Translations under genes and position numbers: made by a program | Assembly: GCA_029987235.1 (NCBI GenBank) | Contig: DALTWF010000003.1 | Location: 1 to 64,000 of the forward strand | Length of the DNA stretch: 64,000 nucleotides | From: Methanocorpusculum sp. | GTDB lineage: Archaea; Halobacteriota; Methanomicrobia; Methanomicrobiales; Methanocorpusculaceae | Direction of reading: 5' to 3' | The notes under the pieces: generated by a model | Seen by the model: only the letters and a program-made list of their open reading frames with translations | What the model was told of the DNA's origin: nothing | The model's database searches: none | Part shown: positions 32,631-41,450 of the stretch, piece after piece | Numbering within the stretch: position 1 is the stretch's first letter | Layout: each line of letters opens with the position of its first letter

Positions 32631-33914
32631 ATGGAAACCACAATAATCCCAATTCAAAACACCGACATGACAGAATTTAGCAACGACGCAATCGAACGCG
32701 CCGGAGAACTTCTAGGCTGCCCCCTGGACCGCCCCAGCCTCATCAGAGCGCTAATCATCCAGCGCGACACAGGCCTCAGCCTTGCCAGAGGCGAACTCTC
32801 AATAATCAACTTCGGAGGCAAAAACTGCGTCTTCATCAATAAACAAGGCTGGCTCGCCTACGCCGCACGCCAACCTGAATATGACGGCTACACCTGGGGC
32901 ATCGAAAAACACGGCGACGACTGGCACGCATGGTGCAAGGTTTTCAGAAAAGACAGAACCCACCAGGTTTATGAAGACGCATGGATGAGCGAAGACAGAC
33001 AGAAAAGCCCTGCATGGGACAAACTGCCAAAGAGAATGCTCGTCAAAGTCGCCATCAAACGAGCGCACCAGGCAGCATTCCCCGTCCTGAACGGACTCCT
33101 CACCCCAAGCGAAGTCGGACTCGAAGAAGACACACCGACCCGCATCACACCACAACCTGGAGACATCACCATCGAAGCAGAACCCGCACCACAACCGCAG
33201 CCAAAGCCGGAACGAAACCAACCCAAAACACCATACACACTCAAACAGGCGCAGGACGCACGGCAAAACATGCTCGACCAGGGAATGACAGACGCAATCT
33301 TCAAACCGAACACACCCGGCACCGCCTACATCGACGGAAAAATCTGGGACGGAGACCTCATCATAGCCGACTTCAACCGACAGAGAGAATCCAAAAAAGA
33401 AGCTGAAGAAAAACAGAAAGCACAAACCGAGAAAACCTCAGAACCTCAGCCTGAAAAAACAGAACCGGCAAAGAAAGAACAAAAACCTGTTGCAGTCCAG
33501 CCAACACCGCAAACAGTCGCCCCCGAACAAAAAGAACAGCCAACAACCATCTGCCCCGTTTGCGGAAACCCAAGCATGACCACAGACGACCTAAAAAGCC
33601 TCACCGCAGCAGCCTCTGCGCTCGGAATAGAACCAACCTTTGACCCTACAATCTGCAAAGAATGCGGGAAAAAATGGTGGGCAGCAGTAAACCCGCAAGA
33701 ATCCAGACCCGAACCAAAGAAAGAAGAAAAAATACCGCCGACTGAAAAACAGACCGCACCAAAACACACCTGTGACCACTGCGGCAAAGAAATGACCACC
33801 ACAGAATACACCGGAAACAGACTCTTCTCACCACCGGGCAAAATATACTGCAAAGCCTGCCTGGACAAAATAGAAACACAGTATAAAACCAAGACACAAC
33901 CCGCAGAGGCATAA
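32631..33914 (+). CDS. RecT/Bet-like single-strand annealing protein fused to zinc fingers
   Basis: 427 residues from the ATG at 32,631. The N-terminal 190 residues match the RecT/Bet family: LIIQRDTGLSLARGELSIIN, VFINKQGWLAYAARQPEYDG, DDWHAWCKVFRKD and PKRMLVKVAIKRAHQAAFP. Such proteins anneal complementary strands during viral recombination and replication. The C-terminal half is a low-complexity Gln/Pro/Lys linker with two zinc fingers: CPVC...CKEC (about 310-345) and CDHCGKE...CKAC (about 383-415). The zinc fingers are an unusual addition. Confidence 0.85.
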   Translation: METTIIPIQNTDMTEFSNDAIERAGELLGCPLDRPSLIRALIIQRDTGLSLARGELSIINFGGKNCVFINKQGWLAYAARQPEYDGYTWGIEKHGDDWHAWCKVFRKDRTHQVYEDAWMSEDRQKSPAWDKLPKRMLVKVAIKRAHQAAFPVLNGLLTPSEVGLEEDTPTRITPQPGDITIEAEPAPQPQPKPERNQPKTPYTLKQAQDARQNMLDQGMTDAIFKPNTPGTAYIDGKIWDGDLIIADFNRQRESKKEAEEKQKAQTEKTSEPQPEKTEPAKKEQKPVAVQPTPQTVAPEQKEQPTTICPVCGNPSMTTDDLKSLTAAASALGIEPTFDPTICKECGKKWWAAVNPQESRPEPKKEEKIPPTEKQTAPKHTCDHCGKEMTTTEYTGNRLFSPPGKIYCKACLDKIETQYKTKTQPAEA

Positions 33915-33916
33915 AA

Positions 33917-34096
33917 ATGAGCTACAAACCAGCACAAAAGAGATGCTGGGAGTGCACAGTCTACAAGACAGCCGAATCCAGACACCAAACCGACAGACAC
34001 AGCCCCGGATTCACCCAACCCCCTCTTTTTTGCGAAAAGAAAGGCTGCTACGTAAACGCAATGTCATACTGCCGCGACGGAGAATGGAAACCATGA
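33917..34096 (+). CDS. Small cysteine-rich protein, 59 aa
   Basis: CWEC near the start and C...GC...C later form a probable zinc site (residues about 10-53). Resembles the product of 29,637-29,810 (shared endings MSYCRDGEW and MNYCRILEY). ATGA overlap with the next gene. Confidence 0.55.
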   Translation: MSYKPAQKRCWECTVYKTAESRHQTDRHSPGFTQPPLFCEKKGCYVNAMSYCRDGEWKP

Positions 34097-34353
34097 ACAG
34101 ACCCCAAACAGACCCTGCAACAAAAACCCTGATACTCTCCGCAGCCTCCGCACAATGCACAGAACAAGGCTATACAGACGTGATCGGAATACTCATCAAA
34201 CTATACGGACCTACAAACACATGGAAAGACCACCGAGGCAAAACCCCCCGCATATCACGGACCCACATCCATACAATATTATTGCATAACGGATTCATCA
34301 AAATCGGAGAGACCCGCCGCAAACGCTCACGATACCAGAAGAGGGAGACATGA
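34093..34353 (+). CDS. Small helical protein of a three-member provirus family, copy 1
   Basis: 86 residues. Layout: N-terminal helix, a spacer, then ISRTHIHTILLHNGFIKIGE and a basic RRKRSRYQKR tail. The same plan recurs at 34,350 and 37,144 (helix, ISR-x-x-x-x-L-I/R-x-x-GY, RYRK-like end). It looks like a winged helix; DNA binding is inference. Confidence 0.55.
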   Translation: MNRPQTDPATKTLILSAASAQCTEQGYTDVIGILIKLYGPTNTWKDHRGKTPRISRTHIHTILLHNGFIKIGETRRKRSRYQKRET

Positions 34354-34634
34354 CCCGGTTTCTACTCTCAAGTGAAAAATGGACTGACGACGACCGCCTT
34401 GTCGAAGAAACAGCAAAACAAATCTGCCAAAAGAAAGGCTGGGTCGACACCAGAGACATCTATGTCGCAGTCGTAGGAGACCTTACCCACCACAAAGGAG
34501 ACCACACCAACGAAATATCCCTGCGCCGCATATCAATGCTGCTGCGCTCCGCAGGATACACACCAATTAACCCCCGGAGCCACGGCCGCACAAAGTACAA
34601 ACTCCCGGAAAAGAAGGAGAAGAACGAGACATGA
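34350..34634 (+). CDS. Small helical protein of a three-member provirus family, copy 2
   Basis: 94 residues with EISLRRISMLLRSAGYTPIN and a basic end (HGRTKYKLPEKK). Aligns in plan with 34,093 and 37,144. It directly precedes the AAA ATPase with a 4-base overlap, so a role in replication initiation is possible. Confidence 0.55.
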   Translation: MTRFLLSSEKWTDDDRLVEETAKQICQKKGWVDTRDIYVAVVGDLTHHKGDHTNEISLRRISMLLRSAGYTPINPRSHGRTKYKLPEKKEKNET

Positions 34635-36157
34635 CCAACATCGACGCAGAACAAACACCGTCGCAAGGAATATGGCAGCCCCCATACATGGAACTCAAGG
34701 CAGATATCGCAGGGTACCGGTTGGAACTCACAGGCGCCATAGGTCAATGGCACGACGACGACGGCCTGCGGACATTTGATGCATCAGCAGAGCGCTGGAC
34801 CCTGTCACGAATAGAGAACGGAACCGCACGCGAGCTTGAAGTCTATGACATACCCGGGAGCCAGAGAGGAAGAGACGTCTGGCACCACGCCAAAGAAACA
34901 ATAAGCAAAACAATCACCGACGAAGAACAACTCAGAGAAGCAGAACTGCAATTTTATCGCAAGATACCTGCAATGAGCGTCAAAGCAACCGAAGCACTGG
35001 GAGAACTCTGGTATAAGACCGGAGACGCGCTTAACAAAATATGCGCAAGCTGCGCAAGAACACACGTCGGAGACAAAATCGCCATCCGCGCCATGCTCCT
35101 ATCCTACGCAGCAACCCGAGTCATAAACGGAGAAGGCATCCACATCAGCATCAGCGGAAGCGCAGGAACCGGCAAAAGCCACGCCGCCTCCACCGCAGCA
35201 AAACACCTCCCAAACGGCGCAGTCGCCGACGCCAGACTCTCCGACAAAGCGCTCTACTACCACCAGATATACCCCGGCACAGTCCTGCTGATGGACGACC
35301 AGGAACTCACCGAAGACTTCCAGGAAGTCCTCAAAGTCGCCTCCACCGACTGGAGCAAACCGGCAACATACCTGACGGTAAACAACCAAAAACCCCTCGA
35401 ACTCCACCTGCCTGAACGCTGCCCGTTCTGGATAGTAAAAGCCAACTTAAACGGCGATGAACAAGTCCTCGACAGACAACTCATAATCTGGACCGACGAA
35501 AGCACAGAACAGCTGAAATCCATCCAACAGGCAATCCTGCAGGCAGCCGCAAACCCCGACCTCCAGATAGGAGAAGGAGACGCACCAGTCTGCAGAGCCA
35601 TCTGGGACCACATAACCGCCGCAACCGTAATAATCCCATACGCAGGCGCGATATGTATGGACATCCACATGGACCCCCGAAACATCAAGCTCCTCATCGC
35701 ACTGACACAGGCGCACGCGCTGATGGCAGCCCCGGCACGCGAGACGGAGAACAACGGCCAGACCGTAATCGCCACTATGCAGGACTTCATGGAAGCGGCA
35801 AAGATAATCAACCCCCTGCTGGAAAACATAGGAGGAAGCCAGAAACTGAAACTCAGCAGCGCAGCAGCACGCGTACTGGAATATTTATCAAAGCAGCCGA
35901 GCGGCATAATCCCGTTTGCAAACATAAGGAAAGAAACCGGAATGAGCAAAGGACAGCTCAGCCAGGCAATAAACGGAAGGAACGATCTTAAAACCGAAGG
36001 TCTGCTCAAAACATGCCCTGCAATCGAACTCACCGAAGAGAACATCCCAAAGCAGGGAGGCGGAACATTCAGACAGACATCAATCATCTGGAACGCCGAA
36101 TCATACGAAGCATGGAGAGCCGCAACCGGCATGTTTTACATGGACCTGGAAAAATAA
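34631..36157 (+). CDS. AAA-type ATPase, probable replication initiator or helicase
   Basis: 508 residues. Walker A GSAGTGKSHAAS lies at about 175-186 and Walker B VLLMDDQE at about 217-225, with a sensor-like TYLTVNNQKP and arginine-rich PERCPFWI region following. The C-terminal 100 residues (SAAARVLEYLSKQPSGIIPF, then ETGMSKGQLSQAINGR) form a winged helix-turn-helix. It ends directly before an iteron-rich non-coding segment. An origin-binding helicase or initiator is the likely role, inferred from layout and position; the family is not certain. Confidence 0.75.
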   Translation: MTNIDAEQTPSQGIWQPPYMELKADIAGYRLELTGAIGQWHDDDGLRTFDASAERWTLSRIENGTARELEVYDIPGSQRGRDVWHHAKETISKTITDEEQLREAELQFYRKIPAMSVKATEALGELWYKTGDALNKICASCARTHVGDKIAIRAMLLSYAATRVINGEGIHISISGSAGTGKSHAASTAAKHLPNGAVADARLSDKALYYHQIYPGTVLLMDDQELTEDFQEVLKVASTDWSKPATYLTVNNQKPLELHLPERCPFWIVKANLNGDEQVLDRQLIIWTDESTEQLKSIQQAILQAAANPDLQIGEGDAPVCRAIWDHITAATVIIPYAGAICMDIHMDPRNIKLLIALTQAHALMAAPARETENNGQTVIATMQDFMEAAKIINPLLENIGGSQKLKLSSAAARVLEYLSKQPSGIIPFANIRKETGMSKGQLSQAINGRNDLKTEGLLKTCPAIELTEENIPKQGGGTFRQTSIIWNAESYEAWRAATGMFYMDLEK

Positions 36158-36159
36158 AA

Positions 36160-36470
36160 CTCGTAAACAGAAAAGCACGGTTTACTGCATAACCGTAAAC
36201 CGGCAGATCCCTCCTTTTTTTCAAACGAAGCCAAATTATACGTTATTTTATACTGGTTTACGGGTTTACGCCAAAAACGACCGAGAGAGGAACTTTAGAG
36301 CACCAGCAAAAAAAGTCGGGCATTCCCCTATTTAACGTAAACTTATAAAAATATAATTATTATTTTTTTTATTATTACCTTAATTTGTAAACCGAGGCAG
36401 ATTATGGCAGTTTTTGAGTTTACGCCAAACACGTAAATCAGGCGTAAACCAGCGTAAACACGTAAACAAC
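36160..36470. promoter_or_regulatory. Putative replication origin with GTAAAC iterons
   Basis: Eleven perfect GTAAAC hexamers lie in 310 bp: forward at 36,163, 36,195, 36,337, 36,387, 36,444, 36,454 and 36,462, and reversed (GTTTAC) at 36,180, 36,256, 36,264 and 36,418; a twelfth (36,433) has one change. The wider consensus is about (G/C)CGTAAACC. cggtttac/gtaaaccg (36,178-36,202) form an inverted pair. They surround an A/T-only stretch (36,343-36,386) suited to strand opening. The segment fills the gap 36,158-36,550. Confidence 0.75.
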
Positions 36471-36550
36471 CCACCGAAAAACACCACTACTACCCACAGA
36501 GCCTGAACAGACCCTGACAAAATACCCGGTCAAATAAAGTATAAAGAGCG

Positions 36551-37141
36551 ATGACAACCAATAAACCCCACATGGACGCAACAACCATCGAAGCAGCGGC
36601 CGCCGCACTCATCGCACTTTTGACAACCGTATATGGAATTTACCAGAAAGTGATGACCGTCATCGCCAACAACAAAACCGCAGCAGCAGAACAAGACAAA
36701 GCAACCGCCCTCGCAGCCAAAGACAAAGCCGAATCAGAAGCTGCAGTCAAGGCCGCAGAATATCAGGCACTCGACGACCTCATGAATCCGTATGTAGAAC
36801 AGACCGAAGAGCAGACCGCTCTCATTGAAGCCGGCGCCGTCTCCGATGCCGCATGGAAGATGAGCATCGACACAGTAGAAGAGCTCAGCAAGCGCCTCAC
36901 CGCAGCAGGAGGACTCGCCAGCATCAACGTCGTCAAAGCCGTAGTCAACCAGGCAGAAAAAGACAAGCAGGTGGAATATGCCATCCTCTGCACACCCGCA
37001 GAAGGAACCGGCAAAACAATCGACGAATACCCCGCAGCCTTCATCTCCTACGGAACCATCGCCAAGATTGACAAGTGGGGAGTAATCAAAGAAATCGCCC
37101 GCGCGCACCAGTGCGGCGACTGGTACTCAATCGCAGGATAA
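36551..37141 (+). CDS. Membrane-anchored helical protein, 196 aa
   Basis: Residues about 10-38 are hydrophobic (AAAAALIALLTTVYGIYQKV), followed by an Ala/Lys/Glu-rich helix and a C-terminal mixed domain (TIDEYPAAFISYGTIAKIDK, ending CGDWYSIAG). No family recognised. A membrane-tethered or holin-like role cannot be excluded. It is the first gene after the origin-like region. Confidence 0.55.
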   Translation: MTTNKPHMDATTIEAAAAALIALLTTVYGIYQKVMTVIANNKTAAAEQDKATALAAKDKAESEAAVKAAEYQALDDLMNPYVEQTEEQTALIEAGAVSDAAWKMSIDTVEELSKRLTAAGGLASINVVKAVVNQAEKDKQVEYAILCTPAEGTGKTIDEYPAAFISYGTIAKIDKWGVIKEIARAHQCGDWYSIAG

Positions 37142-37143
37142 GA

Positions 37144-37389
37144 GTGCCGAAACCAACCGACACCGCCATCCTGGAAGCAGCCGAAGAGTGCCTGCAGCAT
37201 AGCAGCACAGGCACCATCGGTCTCCGGGATGTCTTTTATACGCTTGAAACCAGACGCAGGAGATACAGAGAACCGGCACAGGAGACAACCAGCCTCATGC
37301 AGATCTCACGAACCCTCATCGCCAACGGATACGAACTCGCAGAACTGCGACCCAAAAGCTACAGCAGATACAGAAAAATCGACCAGTAA
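37144..37389 (+). CDS. Small helical protein of a three-member provirus family, copy 3
   Basis: 81 residues from a GTG at 37,144, two bases after the previous stop. LMQISRTLIANGYELAELRP and SRYRKIDQ match the plan of the 34,093 and 34,350 products. The three copies flank the ATPase and the iteron region. Confidence 0.55.
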   Translation: MPKPTDTAILEAAEECLQHSSTGTIGLRDVFYTLETRRRRYREPAQETTSLMQISRTLIANGYELAELRPKSYSRYRKIDQ

Positions 37390-37426
37390 CTCAAGACAGC
37401 AAACCAACACCTGCCAGGACGCACCC

Positions 37427-37661
37427 CCGCCGAAGGGGCGGCATATCAAATACCGACGGACCAATGTTATGCACCAATCCTGATAATTGGAAATACGTAC
37501 TTGCATTAACTCCACGACAACACCTCTGGACCACGGTTTCAAATCACCGTAGACGATACTATAACCCATGCACACGGCACATATCGCATGGGTGAGCGGT
37601 CGACGCTGAGATTGACAGCGCAGGACGTTCACGACGTCACGACCGCCTGCCATGACAGGCG
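37427..37661. ncRNA. Candidate structured RNA: seven successive hairpins
   Basis: Between the early and late modules lie seven consecutive perfect stems: ccgcc/ggcgg (37,427-37,441), ccaat/attgg (37,474-37,490), acggt/accgt (37,533-37,550), acccatgc/gcatgggt (37,564-37,593), cgctg/cagcg (37,604-37,620), gacgt/acgtc (37,624-37,638) and cgcctg/caggcg (37,644-37,661). All have loops of 5-14 bases. No gene covers 37,390-37,650. A non-coding RNA or packaging signal upstream of terminase is inference. Confidence 0.5.
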
Positions 37662-37666
37662 AAACG

Positions 37667-37942
37667 ATGAAGCTTAAAGGATTCGACAGAAACGGACAGC
37701 AAATATCCCGCGTCCATTTCGACTACGCCCGCAGCACCGGCATCCACAACGGCCTGCTGCTGTACCGGGAAGAAAACCCGCACCCGGTCGCAAGCATAAC
37801 CGCCACCCTCGGAGACAAAGAAGCCACCCTGACCGAGTGGAACCCCCGCGAATGCGTAGACGAACCAAAGAAGACCAAACTCCACCACTGGCTCATCACC
37901 CAAGAGATACACCCCGACCTGCCGCAAGAGGAAGACAGATGA
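37667..37942 (+). CDS. Hypothetical protein, 91 aa, upstream of terminase
   Basis: Starts MKLKGFDRNGQQISRVHFDY; an ATG at 37,652 is an in-frame alternative inside the last hairpin. Alpha/beta composition with a Trp/His-rich end (KKTKLHHWLITQEIHPDLPQ). No family recognised. ATGA overlap with the small terminase gene. Confidence 0.5.
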   Translation: MKLKGFDRNGQQISRVHFDYARSTGIHNGLLLYREENPHPVASITATLGDKEATLTEWNPRECVDEPKKTKLHHWLITQEIHPDLPQEEDR

Positions 37943-38388
37943 ACATCACCAAAGCAGAAAAACAATCCAGGATAAATGAAATCTTCAGACTCCTCATCAC
38001 CCGAACCGACCGCAAAGCAATCCACCGCTATGCAATCCTGAAAGGCTGGAACATACACCCAAGAACAGTCGACGAATACATCGCAGAAGCCAACAAAGAG
38101 ATCATCAAAACCGCAGCAGAAAACAGAGACGAAATGCTCGCACGCGCCACCCTTTGCCTTGACGACCTCTATACAAAATCATACAACATAAACGATTTCA
38201 AGACATGCGTCCAGGTAATGGACAGAGTGATAAAACTCCACGGACTCGACGCCCCGACGGAGCACAAAGTCACCCTCACTGACATGGACCAGCTGCGTGA
38301 AACAATCAACGCAGCCATCAGCGCAGACCCGACCCAGCGCGACAGAATAACTGCCGCACTTCCCGACATGGACGAAGACGACCAGTGA
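37939..38388 (+). CDS. terS: Terminase small subunit
   Basis: 149 residues. The N-terminal half is a helix-turn-helix (RKAIHRYAILKGWNIHPRTV, then DEYIAEANKEI), followed by helices for oligomerisation. Size, HTH and position just before the large terminase fit TerS, which recognises viral DNA for packaging. The stop overlaps the GTG start of terL. Confidence 0.8.
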   Translation: MNITKAEKQSRINEIFRLLITRTDRKAIHRYAILKGWNIHPRTVDEYIAEANKEIIKTAAENRDEMLARATLCLDDLYTKSYNINDFKTCVQVMDRVIKLHGLDAPTEHKVTLTDMDQLRETINAAISADPTQRDRITAALPDMDEDDQ

Positions 38389-39764
38389 ACGAAGCGCTCG
38401 CGATAAGAGCCAATATCGACCTGCCAACATACCTCCGGGTCGCTAACCACGGTCAGTGGAAAAACGCACCGCACCTCAGCCTTCTCTGCAGCGCTCTCCA
38501 CGAAATAGACGCAGGACAGACAAAGCGCCTCATCGTAAACATGCCGCCAAGGCACGGAAAGAGCGAAGTCATCTCAAAAGGGTTCCCCGGTTGGTATTTG
38601 GGACGCCATCCCGACCACGAAATAATGCTCACCAGTTACGGAGCAGAGCTCGCCGAAGACTTCTCACGCATCAACCGGGAGAAGCTCCGCGAGTTCGGGC
38701 CGGAGATATTCGGAGTGACAATAAGCAGAGCGTCCGCAGCCGTAGGACGCTGGGGCATAACAGGACACAAAGGAGGACTCGTCGCCGCAGGAGTCAACGG
38801 CCCGCTCACCGGCAGAGGAGCAAACGTCGCCATCATAGACGACCCGATTAAAGGAGCGCTGGAAGCCAACTCCCAGACATACAGACAGCACCTCCTCGAA
38901 TGGTACCAAACCGTCTTACGCACCCGCCTCGCCCCGGGAGGCGCAATAATCGTAGTTCAGACGCGATGGGCAAAACAAGACCTTGCAGGCTGGCTCATAG
39001 AACAGGCAGCAACCGGAGGAGAACAATGGAAAATCCTCAACATGCCCGCGATCTCCGGAGAGGAACCCGACAGCATGAACAGAGCCCCAGAGCAGGCACT
39101 CTGGCCGGACAGATATCCGCTGCAGTACTTGAAAGACATCAAGCAAACCCTGACACCATACCAGTGGTCCGCGCTTTACCAGCAGCAACCGATTGATTAC
39201 GAAGGAGCACTCTGGAAATTTGACACCATAGACGCGCACCGCGTCCCCGCCGGTTCCACCCCCGCAGGATTCAAGAGGATAGTGGTCGGGGTTGACCCGG
39301 CAGTGACATCCGGAGCCAGCAGCGACGAAACCGGCATCATCGTCGCAGCAAGCGACAACACCGGCCACTTTTACATACTGGACGACCGCAGCGGGAAATA
39401 TACCCCGAACGAAATGGTCCGCACATACACCGCAGCATACTGGGAGCACCAGGCAAACGACGTCATCGCAGAAAACAACCAGGGAGGAGATCTCATCGAA
39501 GCACTGACCCACAACTATGACCGCCGGGTGAGATACAAGGCAGTAAGAGCCACCCGCGGCAAGCGCATCCGCGCAGAACCAATTGTCTCGCTTTACGAAC
39601 AAGGTCTGGTCCACCACGCAGGAAGATTCGATCAGCTCGAAGAACAACTCGTGACATGGAACCCGATGAGCACAGACAGCCCCGACAGGCTCGACGCGCT
39701 CGTCTGGGCACTGACCGACCTCAGCACAAAAACACCGGCATATCAGCCGCCAATCGTATTATGA
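38385..39764 (+). CDS. terL: Terminase large subunit
   Basis: 459 residues from a GTG. The ATPase part has Walker A MPPRHGKSEVIS (about residue 45) and Walker B VAIIDDPIKG (about 146). The RNaseH-like nuclease part starts VVGVDPAVTSGASSDETGII (about 303), with later acidic residues in ENNQGGD and DSPDRLDALVWAL. It cuts and pumps viral DNA into the capsid. Highly confident from motifs and position. Confidence 0.96.
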   Translation: MNEALAIRANIDLPTYLRVANHGQWKNAPHLSLLCSALHEIDAGQTKRLIVNMPPRHGKSEVISKGFPGWYLGRHPDHEIMLTSYGAELAEDFSRINREKLREFGPEIFGVTISRASAAVGRWGITGHKGGLVAAGVNGPLTGRGANVAIIDDPIKGALEANSQTYRQHLLEWYQTVLRTRLAPGGAIIVVQTRWAKQDLAGWLIEQAATGGEQWKILNMPAISGEEPDSMNRAPEQALWPDRYPLQYLKDIKQTLTPYQWSALYQQQPIDYEGALWKFDTIDAHRVPAGSTPAGFKRIVVGVDPAVTSGASSDETGIIVAASDNTGHFYILDDRSGKYTPNEMVRTYTAAYWEHQANDVIAENNQGGDLIEALTHNYDRRVRYKAVRATRGKRIRAEPIVSLYEQGLVHHAGRFDQLEEQLVTWNPMSTDSPDRLDALVWALTDLSTKTPAYQPPIVL

Positions 39765-41119
39765 ACGACAACACCAGCACCACCATCGCAGACCGCATAA
39801 AAGGTCTGTTTAAGAAACAACCGACAGAGATCAAAACAAACGGACAGGTCACCCTTGCCACCGCAAACGAAGTCAGCACCTGGAACAGCCTGCTGCAAAG
39901 AGGAGAAGCACAGCACCAGGAAGTCTCCAAAAAATATCGGACGATATACAGGAGCGGCGGCATCGTAAGAGCAGCCATTGACGCATACATCCTTTTCATC
40001 TTTTCAGGAGGATGGCAGATGGCAAGCGATGACGAACACCGCGACACCCAACAACTTATCCAGGATAACTTTTTTAGTAAAACCGGGGCATTTAACACAA
40101 CCATCCAGCAGATGACACAGGACGCCATCTGCATCGGCGACGGTTACGCGAAGATTCTCACCGGAGCCGGACAACTCACCCGCACCCCAGTCGCACTGCA
40201 GCACATCCCGGCCGAGAGAGTAAAACCCCACATTGATAACACATACTCAATCCTCTGGTATGATGTTTACAACAAGGACGGCAGCGCCATCCTTGAGAGG
40301 ATAAAACCCGAAGACATGCTGCACGTTTGCCTGCAGCCAAGCGGAGGTGAAATATTCGGAGTCGGGCTGCTCGAAAGTGCATGGGACGAAATCCGCCACG
40401 ATATCGAAGTCGCAGAAGGAAGCGCGGCCGCCATCCGCCGTCACGGATTCGGCATCTGGCACGCCAAGGTCAGCAGCACCGACCCGGAGACCACAATCAC
40501 CGAAAAAGACGTCGATGCTGTACGCCAGAACATGAAATCCCTCAGCAGCAGAACAGAAATCGTGACGAGCAGCAACGTCGAAATCTCAGCACTGAACGAA
40601 GCAGGACAGATAAACGTCGGCGCATACGCAGACTGGAGCATCGCAAGGCTCTGCACCGCGCTGGGGATGCCAGGAGAACTTCTGGGACTCCGCCAGGGAA
40701 CCACCGACGCCACCGCAGTCAGCCGAATCGAGAATTTCTATAAGAAGATACAGACTTACCAGGAACTGCTCGCACAGGCAATAAACACGCAGTACATCGA
40801 CCGCATCCTTTCAAGCACCGGCAAAGTTCCAGGGAGCGTCTGGATTGAATACGCAGACCCAAGCCCGGAGGACAACATCAAGCGCGCTTCTTACGTCTCA
40901 AGCATAGCAGCCATCACCCCCGGTGACCCGTTCGGGATAATGAGTCAGCAGCAGATCCAGACCTACCTCGGCATCGACCACGACCAGTGGGCAAAGGACG
41001 AAGAGTTCATGGAAAGCGAAACCAACGACGCAGCAATGGCAGCACTGGAGAACCTCACGTCAAAAGACGTTTCATCGCAGACGGAGGACAAAGCAGATGC
41101 CAGAGAGGAGAACCAATAA
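39761..41119 (+). CDS. Portal protein
   Basis: 452 residues. The phage portal pattern is visible: an early YRSGGIVRAAIDAYILFIFS, then HIPAERVKPHIDN and ILERIKPEDMLHVCLQPSGG, and a helical tail region with ALGMPGELLGLRQGTTDATA and FYKKIQTYQELLAQAINTQY. The order terL-portal-MuF is classical. It overlaps terL by 4 bases and the next gene by 23. Confidence 0.92.
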   Translation: MNDNTSTTIADRIKGLFKKQPTEIKTNGQVTLATANEVSTWNSLLQRGEAQHQEVSKKYRTIYRSGGIVRAAIDAYILFIFSGGWQMASDDEHRDTQQLIQDNFFSKTGAFNTTIQQMTQDAICIGDGYAKILTGAGQLTRTPVALQHIPAERVKPHIDNTYSILWYDVYNKDGSAILERIKPEDMLHVCLQPSGGEIFGVGLLESAWDEIRHDIEVAEGSAAAIRRHGFGIWHAKVSSTDPETTITEKDVDAVRQNMKSLSSRTEIVTSSNVEISALNEAGQINVGAYADWSIARLCTALGMPGELLGLRQGTTDATAVSRIENFYKKIQTYQELLAQAINTQYIDRILSSTGKVPGSVWIEYADPSPEDNIKRASYVSSIAAITPGDPFGIMSQQQIQTYLGIDHDQWAKDEEFMESETNDAAMAALENLTSKDVSSQTEDKADAREENQ

Positions 41120-41450
41120 GAACCCCTCTCTTTCATCCAGGAGAAACCTCTGGCGCAGCAAGACAGAGGAGGCAAAATACTCAAGAGAGGCCCGGGCATT
41201 CATAGCAGACTATGGAGCGCGCCTGCAGGAAGCCCTGAAGATATACAGCAGAGAAGACGCAGACGGGAACGTCACCATCGACATGGCTGGATTTCAGGAA
41301 AGGATGGAGCAGATAAAGACCGTTCTCCTTGCGCAGACAGGCGCAACCATAACCAAGGAACACGCCAAGGCAGGTCTGACTCTTGGCATAGAATACGCAG
41401 AACGAAGCCTCAAAGACGCAGGAGTAGAAGATGCCAAGTCCGCAGTATAA
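41097..41450 (+). CDS. Hypothetical protein between portal and MuF, 117 aa
   Basis: Basic start followed by a helical body (YSREARAFIADYGARLQEAL and KTVLLAQTGATITKEHAKAG). The helical part resembles the N-terminal part often fused to MuF head proteins, so the MuF protein may be split over two genes here. It overlaps the portal gene by 23 bases and the next by 20. Confidence 0.6.
   Translation: MPERRTNKNPSLSSRRNLWRSKTEEAKYSREARAFIADYGARLQEALKIYSREDADGNVTIDMAGFQERMEQIKTVLLAQTGATITKEHAKAGLTLGIEYAERSLKDAGVEDAKSAV

Noticed and set aside
37531..37552. T-arm-like ggtttcaaatcacc suggesting a tRNA
   Set aside because: The G53-C61 pair is missing and no acceptor, D or anticodon arm can be drawn around it; treated as one hairpin of the array.
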